Source: Stramonita haemastoma (taxonomy: Eukaryota > Mollusca > Gastropoda > Neogastropoda > Muricidae). Taken from it: a stretch of DNA of 11,914 bases. A model generated the notes under the pieces. The model was not told the origin of the DNA. It made no database searches and saw nothing but the letters and a program-made list of their open reading frames with translations. Each line of letters opens with the position of its first letter. The stretch's first letter is position 1. Position numbers and translations under genes: made by a program. Shown piece after piece: positions 6,999 through 11,914 of this stretch. The DNA lies in NCBI GenBank assembly GCA_030674155.1, contig JASPKP010008127.1, positions 1-11,914 of the forward strand, read 5' to 3'.

Positions 6999-8698
6999 AT
7001 CAGACTTACATTTGTTCCAGTCTCCAAATAATGTTCAACATACGAATCTTTTATTTTGTCACATACATGTCTATAATACAAGATGTGGGGTTCTCCCCCC
7101 CTCCTTTCCTTTCTTTTCTTCATGGAGACTTCAACCGTTTGCACTTAGTGCAGAACTACTTTCTCATCCTACTTTCCTTGGTTTATTGAAACACATTCCT
7201 CCTTTTGACAAAGAACACAGAGAGAGACAGACTCAGGAAGACAGAATTAAAGAGGGGAAGAGAAAATAACATCAAACTCTCCTTCCCCAATAGAATGATT
7301 AAATGTCAGCCATTGTTTTCCCTAAAAAAAAAACCCAACAGCAAATGGTTTTGTTACACACACACACACACACACGCACCCCCAACACACACACTGAAGG
7401 TCCTTCAACGAACTTCACACATTAAATAATATACCCACTACAATTTTTTTTAAAAGTCAACTGTGATAGATTAACATCACACAATACATTCAGGCTGACC
7501 TTTAGTGAGGACTATAGGCTCCCAAAGTATTAAAAAAAACCCACCCCAAAACCCACACAAACGAAAATTTTTGAAAAAAAAAGAAAGCAAGAGAACAGAC
7601 TTGAAGCAGTGACAGAGTGAGTCACAGACAAAAAAAAAAAGAAAGCACAAGACAAAAAGAAAAAAACAATACCAAAATGAGAGTCCAGGACACAAAAAGA
7701 AATCTTGGACCATATGACAAAACATACAGCTAAACAATAAAACAGCACACTAAAAATCACAAAAACAGAAGAAACTGAAGCAAACTGATCCATTGGAACA
7801 AAGTTTACATACTTTATTCAGAACTTTCACTCCACCTGAAAACTTGACAGGTGAAGAAATGTCAAGAGTGAAAACACAGGTATGACAAAGACTTCACCCA
7901 TCCACAGGGAAGAAAACACTTTCAAAATGCTTGTTTGTTTAGGGAGAGAAATAAACTTCAAAAAATTTTTTTTTAATTACAAAAAAGTCAATCATTCCAA
8001 TTCCAACACTTTTAATTGCATTGTCAGGAGTGGAAACGCATTATCACTGTGTAAACATTTTCAGTTCTGAATCGACACAGCACTGAAGTAACAACAACGC
8101 AAGTCAAGTTCCACAAATCAGATTCCACCACTCTTCCTCCCTGCCAAAGTTCCATACTTCACAGAAGATAGAATGAACACAATATTCCACAGGAACCAAA
8201 ACAGAAGTACTAGTAGACAGGTCAAGACTTTCCATGGGAAAGTCATGCACAAACAGATCTTCGAATACCACTCACACTTAACCCTACAGTACTGAATATC
8301 TGCTGACAATTACTTCCCCTACCTGAGTTTCTGCCCCTGTGTTCTCCCTTTCAGTCCTGAAGACATTTTCCGGCAATAACGGTACCAGAGAGGGTTTGTT
8401 TATAGGGATCTGTGATGCAGCTAACTGGCATCAACGGACTCTGAAAAATAGTTTTGATATGGCAAACACTGTTTCTCCTTTCCCATGAGAATGTTCATAA
8501 AGCCTAGTGTGTGTAAGTAAAATTTACCTAGGTACCCGTTTTGCACTCTTCTGTACCTCAGAAACCCAGGAATTGAAGGAAAATTTGGTTGTGCCAGTAT
8601 TCCTCCTTACAGGACTGAAGGGTAGCAGAAAGCTGAGCTGGAAAACAGGCTTACCAAACTGAAAGGGTTAAAAGATTACTTAAGATAATGCTGTCCCT
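6999..8698. other. Gene-free, strongly A-rich stretch
   Basis: About 1.7 kb without a gene I can support. A short CA array lies at 7355-7393. Between 7200 and 7800 the plus strand is dominated by A, with several poly-A runs. The minus-strand open frames there (7477-7793) read Phe/Leu/Cys-rich only because of those runs. An AATAAA on the minus strand lies at 7813-7818. The pattern fits a T-rich 3' UTR of a leftward transcript or simply A-rich non-coding DNA. Confidence 0.45.
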
Positions 8699-8824
8699 GG
8701 GGAGTGAGATGTCAGAGACCTCCGCTTCTCTAAGGGGTCAGCATGTTGAGGGCGGCGACCATCTCTTCTCCCTCGCTGCTTTACCTTCCCTGTCCCTACA
8801 GAAGGCAGATGCCCATTTTCAGAC
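8699..8824 (-). mobile_element. Composite SINE, copy 5 (truncated at both ends)
   Basis: The minus-strand match begins at GTCTGAAAATGGGCATCTGCC, corresponding to the linker before the body of copy 4. It runs through GGGACAGGGAAGGTAAAGCA to TCTCACTCCCC. It lacks the tRNA/5S head and also the last part of the body and the tail. Loss of the 3' end is not expected from target-primed insertion, so a later deletion is likely. It shares the GGGACAGGGAAGG variant with copy 1. Confidence 0.82.
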
Positions 8825-9254
8825 GGAAAAAGATTACACTGACTTGAAGAAAACAAAAGTTTTACAATACACACCATAACTACATCTCATCAATTGCACC
8901 ATTTGATTCAAATAGACCACTTGTCATTAGCAGGCTCTGAGTATAAAAAATTTAACATTCTCCTTTCAACTATGCACAAAAAAGCCCACCCAAGCACAAA
9001 AAAAGTCAAATGTTACATTGCACTTATTCCAGCTGACAAAACGGACCCTCCAAATTTGAACAGCTTGCTAATTTGATGTTGTTGCCACTGTGGTTTCCAC
9101 CTGTTGCAGTTCCTGAGAGCCGGGCTTCTAGTACATATGCGGACATTTTTGCACTGGCTGCAGAATGTGTGGTGTGCGGATAAACTTCCTTTGTGAACAC
9201 AGAGCTCTACATTATGAAAACAATGGGACTGGTTTCTGTTATCTTTGCTGGCCA
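8825..9254. other. Gene-free stretch, nothing recognised
   Basis: Mixed-composition sequence with only short open frames and no recognisable motif. Confidence 0.45.
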
Positions 9255-9260
9255 GTGTGT

Positions 9261-9294
<34 letters not shown>

Positions 9295-9299
9295 TGTGT
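9255..9299. repeat. (GT)n microsatellite
   Basis: A GT array with one GTAT interruption, about 45 bp. Confidence 0.95.
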
Positions 9300-9395
9300 A
9301 AGAGAAAGACGGAAAAGGGGGTGGGGGCAGATGAGAGAGAGATGTAGAGACAGACAGAATACACATGAACATGACAACAACAAACAAAATCTGCT

Positions 9396-9401
9396 TTTAT
9401 T
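9396..9401 (-). promoter_or_regulatory. Possible minus-strand polyadenylation signal
   Basis: AATAAA on the minus strand is followed by a T/G-rich stretch containing TTGTTTGTTGTTGTC, the arrangement expected of a cleavage/polyadenylation site. It could serve a leftward transcript ending at the candidate exon on the right. Chance occurrence is likely enough that I rate it low. Confidence 0.2.
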
Positions 9402-9450
9402 TCAAACATTAGATAGTGTTTTACTTTGATTTTTCTTGTCATTATAAATA

Positions 9451-10128
9451 CCCAATTTGCGGACGACAGTGCTCTTCTGTCTCTCTTATCTGCATCAGTC
9501 CTAGACCATGGTCCAGCCCTTACCGAGTTCGTAGATTGGTGTGATGAGGCCTATCTGGAGCTAAATGTTTCTAAAACTAAAGACCTTCCTATTGATTTCA
9601 GAAGATCGGAGCACACTTCTGAGAATACCATCATCCATAGTGAAGAAGTTGAAAACGTTTTGAAATACAACTATCTGGGAACTGTTTTTGACCACAAGCT
9701 AAATTGGGATGCTAACACTGACACCATTGTCAAAAAGGGGCAACAACGTGTGTATTTTCTGAGGAAGCTTAACTCATTTTTAGTCGACAAAAAGATTCTT
9801 TCTTTGTTCTACAAGTCTTATATAGAGAGCGTTTTAAGTTTGCTTTCATTTGCTGGTACAATAACCTTAGCATTAAGAACAAGAATGGTCTTCAGAGAAT
9901 TGTGAGAATCTGCTCTAAAATTATCGGAGAAGAACAAAGAGACCTCAGGTCGTTTTGTAATCAGCAGCTTGTACCCAAAGCAACAGCCATTTTGGCCGAT
10001 TCCCCCCACGCTCTGTTTTCAGAATTTCAATTGTTGCCTTCAGGACGTCATTTTCAATGCCACAACAGCAAAAAAACAGAAAAAGGAATTCCTTTGTGCC
10101 AGTAGCTATCCGAGTTCTACACTCATAA
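9451..10128 (+). pseudogene. LINE ORF2 remnant: reverse-transcriptase C-terminal half, frameshifted
   Basis: The first frame (to the stop at 9903-9905) contains FADDSALLSL at 9456-9485, the catalytic YADD-type motif. It also has LNVSKTK at about 9561-9581 (motif D region) and YLGTVFDHKLNW from 9672 (motif E region and thumb). The homology then moves to another frame near 9837-9848, where ICWYNNLSIKNKNGLQRIV begins and runs to a stop at 10103-10105. Its C-terminal end, NSFVPVAIRVLHS, lies in the third frame and stops at 10126-10128. The two shifts each look like a small indel, the first in a T-run and the second in an A-rich stretch near 10062-10086. In the family, the full ORF encodes an endonuclease and a reverse transcriptase for target-primed insertion. 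Confidence 0.85.
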
Positions 10129-10165
10129 TAACACTGACTGAGGTTGTTTGTTTTTTTTTTTTGCT

Positions 10166-10170
<5 letters not shown>

Positions 10171-10196
<26 letters not shown>
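10171..10196. repeat. (GT)n microsatellite in the LINE 3' UTR
   Basis: A short GT array follows a T12-like run and lies about 40 bp after the ORF stop. Confidence 0.95.
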
Positions 10197-10369
10197 AAAC
10201 TTCTCTGAATTACTTACCTGCCACTGTTATGTATGTAGCCAATGCATACAGGCGTGCACATACATGCATATGTACCCATAAAATAAGTATGTCTTATTTT
10301 TGGCTTTATTGAGATTTTTTTTGGAATTGCTTGTAAATTCACATGTCTTTCTACCAATTATGTGCGTGT

Positions 10370-10478
10370 GGGGGGGGACGGGTGGTGTGGATGGTGTGTA
10401 TGGATAGGGGGGGGGGGGGAGCATGTGTGTATGTGTGAGTGTGGGGGCGGGTGGGTGTGGATTGTATGGGGAGGGGGG
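10370..10478 (+). other. G-run cluster with quadruplex potential in the LINE 3' UTR
   Basis: Eight runs of three or more G occur within 109 bases: 10370-10377, 10380-10382, 10407-10419, 10443-10447, 10449-10451, 10453-10455, 10468-10471 and 10473-10478. The last five are separated by one to twelve bases and so can fold as a G-quadruplex. G-quadruplex motifs are known in the 3' UTR of mammalian L1 elements. A role here is inference. Confidence 0.7.
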
Positions 10479-10619
10479 AGCATGTGTATGTGTGTGTGTG
10501 TGTGCGTGTGCATGCATGCATGTATATGTGCGGGTGTGAACGCGTGCGTATAATGTGTAAATAATGGTGATCATATGTCTTTTCTAGTCAATGGTTTTTT
10601 AAGAACATTGTATCTAAAC

Positions 10620-10680
10620 ATTGGTGTGTGTATGCGTGTGTTTGCATGTGTGCAAGCGCGCGCGCGTAGAGTGTGAGTGT
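10620..10680. repeat. GT/GC alternating low-complexity tract
   Basis: Imperfect GTGTATGCGTGTG units run into GCGCGCGCGCG at 10656-10666. This is purine-pyrimidine alternation within the LINE 3' UTR and is Z-DNA prone. Confidence 0.8.
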
Positions 10681-10783
10681 TTGTGACATTTTATTTGAAG
10701 TTATATAATGTTTGAACAAATAAGAAATGTAGCTACTTCGTGTGTTTGATTATGATTTGTATCAATATGCCTGTCAGTATTGT

Positions 10784-10853
10784 AATTGCCCTTCAGGGAT
10801 GATTAAAGTGTTAGACTAGGCGTACTCAATAATGATTTCATTATTATTATTTT
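10784..10853 (+). other. LINE 3' terminus: short hairpin and ATT tail
   Basis: CCCT (10789-10792) can pair with AGGG (10795-10798) across a TC loop, followed by ATGATTAAAGTG and then ATTATTATTATTTT (10840-10853). A small CCCTTCAGGGA-type hairpin near the end is a recurring feature of CR1/L2-like LINE 3' ends, where the polymerase recognises its RNA. Confidence 0.55.
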
Positions 10854-11165
10854 GGTAACCATGCTGTAGAACGCCATTTGAAAGCAAAGACAAGAGAGTC
10901 AGAAAAGCAGTTATACATAACAGACATGATTAACAACAAAAACTTTACACAAGTTGCAGTAAGTAAAACATTTTGAAGAAAACATGACACAATGCCCACT
11001 TTAAATGAACAACACACAAGTGCAAAGTTCCACACTGTTTTGTTTCCACAGAAGAAAACCACCTTGTTCACTTGGTTTATCCCATCCTTTGAAACTAAAA
11101 TGATAGATTGGGCAGGAGGGGGGTTGCACATAGAAGTATTTACAGTAAACAACTGACTTAGTTTG
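10854..11165. other. Gene-free, A/C-rich stretch
   Basis: Resumes the A-rich plus-strand composition seen left of the LINE, which suggests the LINE was inserted into one continuous A-rich unit. The minus-strand open frame at 10847-11293 has no recognisable domain. Confidence 0.45.
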
Positions 11166-11400
11166 AGTTCAATCTCAAATAAAGCCTTCACTTCAGGTCT
11201 ATGAACTCTTAAGAGTTCAAATCTAAGTCCTATTTCCCATGGTGTTTTCACTTCAAAGTCTATGGACACAGTTATAATCCAGTTCAAGTTCAATTTCCCA
11301 TGATGACTTCCACTGGAAGTCTAGAAGCACTGAGTTATAATCCAAAGCTTATTTCACAAGGTTAAAAAAAAAGTTTATGCTCACAAACTTTTAAAACTTC
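11166..11400. repeat. Degenerate minisatellite, about 60-bp period, 3-4 units
   Basis: Aligned units start near 11171, 11231 and 11292. Shared blocks are TATTTCCCATGGTG / AATTTCCCATGATG, then TTCACTTCAAAGTCTATG / TTCCACTGGAAGTCTAGA / TTCACTTCAGGTCTATGA, then GTTATAATCCA. A fourth, weaker unit (TTATTTCACAAGGTT, then AAGTTTATG) starts near 11349. The units have diverged, so the array is old. Confidence 0.65.
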
Positions 11401-11741
11401 CGTCTGACCACAAACACGTGTTGTCAAACCACCAGCACAGATTAAAAACAACGATCCAGTCTCCGGTAAAAAAAAAATTCCCGAGAAAACACTTCCACAG
11501 ATTTGTACTCCATTCTCCCCGTGAGGAAAACCCACACAGTCATCCCCACACACAGTGTAACAACAACGGTCCTCACAGCACATCACTCCCGTGACCAGCA
11601 TCACACTTTTCCTCAACCATTCGTTGCACAACAGATCCTGCTGATGCCTCATCAAAAAACAACAACAACACACACATAAAAATCTCATGGCAGTTATTTT
11701 AGCATTGATCGGCGACGATAAAATCAGGGGTTGGGGAGGCG
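11401..11741 (-). other. Possible 3' UTR of the candidate exon
   Basis: No gene of its own. On the minus strand it directly follows the stop codon of the candidate exon and shows T-rich runs and a TTGTTGTTGTT patch (about 11658-11672), typical of non-coding transcript ends. An open frame across it (11362-11904) reads Cys-rich through that patch and is not convincing as protein. Confidence 0.35.
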
Positions 11742-11879
11742 TCAAAGTTCGTCTCCGTGGTTGGCATGAGCGGGGGGTGGGGGGGGTGTCAGTCGCCGTT
11801 TCTTGCGTTCGGCCTCGGGCCTGCCCTCGCTGTCGGGACTGTCGCGCTGACGACGGGCGTAGCTGGTGTAGTCTGGCAT
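11742..11879 (-). CDS. Candidate C-terminal coding exon, basic and proline-rich end (unknown protein)
   Basis: A 45-codon frame begins MPDYTSYARRQRDSPDSEG and passes through a basic cluster, ERKKRR, that looks like a nuclear localisation signal. A Pro5 run follows, and the end is HANHGDEL before TGA at 11742-11744. About three quarters of its codons end in C or G, as expected of real coding sequence, and it sits in the most GC-rich stretch of the window. The start is uncertain. In-frame TGA at 11901-11903 blocks extension left of the ATG. Either the ATG is used, a splice acceptor such as CCAG (near 11874) is used, or a one-base loss in the G5 run at 11890-11894 hides a longer exon: the frame upstream reads GFYDRLG and would join this one. 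I do not recognise the protein. Confidence 0.4.
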   Translation of the reverse strand: MPDYTSYARRQRDSPDSEGRPEAERKKRRLTPPPPPAHANHGDEL

Positions 11880-11914
11880 GTGGAGGTTTCCCCCAGGCGA
11901 TCATAGAATCCCTG

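Larger units (their letters stand above)
9448..10853 (+). mobile_element. 5'-truncated non-LTR retrotransposon (CR1/L2/jockey-like LINE)
   Basis: The element begins abruptly inside the reverse-transcriptase domain, just before the FADD motif. It continues through the C-terminal part of the ORF to a stop at 10126-10128. A long 3' UTR rich in GT and G runs follows. The right end has TTGCCCTTCAGGGATGATTA, a small hairpin plus AT-rich tail of the kind found at CR1/L2-like 3' ends, then a short (ATT)n run. The left boundary is approximate. TCATTAT occurs near both ends (9439-9445 and 10838-10844) and might be a short target duplication. The element is dead: it lacks the endonuclease and most of the polymerase, and has two frameshifts. 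Confidence 0.8.

Noticed and set aside
439..7394. CRISPR-like array from the regularly spaced short repeats
   Set aside because: The repeats are microsatellites without unique spacers, in eukaryotic DNA.
7477..7793. Two Phe/Leu/Cys-rich minus-strand open frames resembling membrane segments
   Set aside because: The hydrophobicity comes from poly-T runs on the minus strand, and there is no domain, splice signal or coding bias.
9439..10844. TCATTAT near both LINE ends as a firm target-site duplication
   Set aside because: It is seven AT-rich bases beside an ATT repeat tail, too easily matched by chance. It is noted only as a possibility.
11362..11904. 180-codon minus-strand open frame as the real gene
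   Set aside because: It reads through a TTG microsatellite as a Cys run and shows poorer codon bias than the overlapping 11742-11879 frame. Its length is probably chance.

Overview
This window looks like nuclear DNA from a metazoan. It holds long dinucleotide arrays, several copies of a dispersed SINE-like repeat and a dead non-LTR retrotransposon. It has no operon-like gene packing and no intact long gene. A lophotrochozoan, perhaps a gastropod mollusc, is my best guess. It rests only on the general look of the repeats and GC-rich third codon positions in one candidate exon. A fish cannot be excluded.

Layout. 1-153 is the 3' part of a SINE cut by the window edge. 223-405 holds short palindromes and a decayed minisatellite. 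439-838 is a very long compound microsatellite of GT, TA and TATG units. 995-1290 is a near-complete SINE. 1687-2026 is an imperfect 36-bp direct repeat enclosing a TA array and a third SINE copy. 2984-3048 is a tRNA-like SINE head on the minus strand. 3049-9440 is mostly A/C-rich unique-looking sequence with GA, CT, CA and GT arrays. It also carries a full-length SINE with perfect 11-bp target-site duplications (6097-6416) and a truncated SINE (8699-8824). About 9448-10853 is a 5'-truncated LINE with reverse-transcriptase remnants, two frameshifts, a G-rich 3' UTR and a hairpin-like 3' end. 11166-11400 is a degenerate minisatellite of about 60 bp per unit. The last 175 bases are GC-rich and hold a candidate terminal coding exon on the minus strand (stop codon at 11742-11744). 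The T-rich minus strand to its left would then be 3' UTR and downstream flank.

The most interesting element is the SINE family, present five times. Its two head-bearing copies join a tRNA-like box A region directly to a segment resembling the internal promoter of 5S rRNA, with no tRNA box B. That is a chimeric RNA polymerase III promoter, followed by a body of about 130 bp kept in all five copies and a short variable hexamer tail. The window's LINE has a different 3' end, so it is probably not the machinery that moved this SINE. I found no operon, CRISPR array, intact tRNA gene or complete protein-coding gene.
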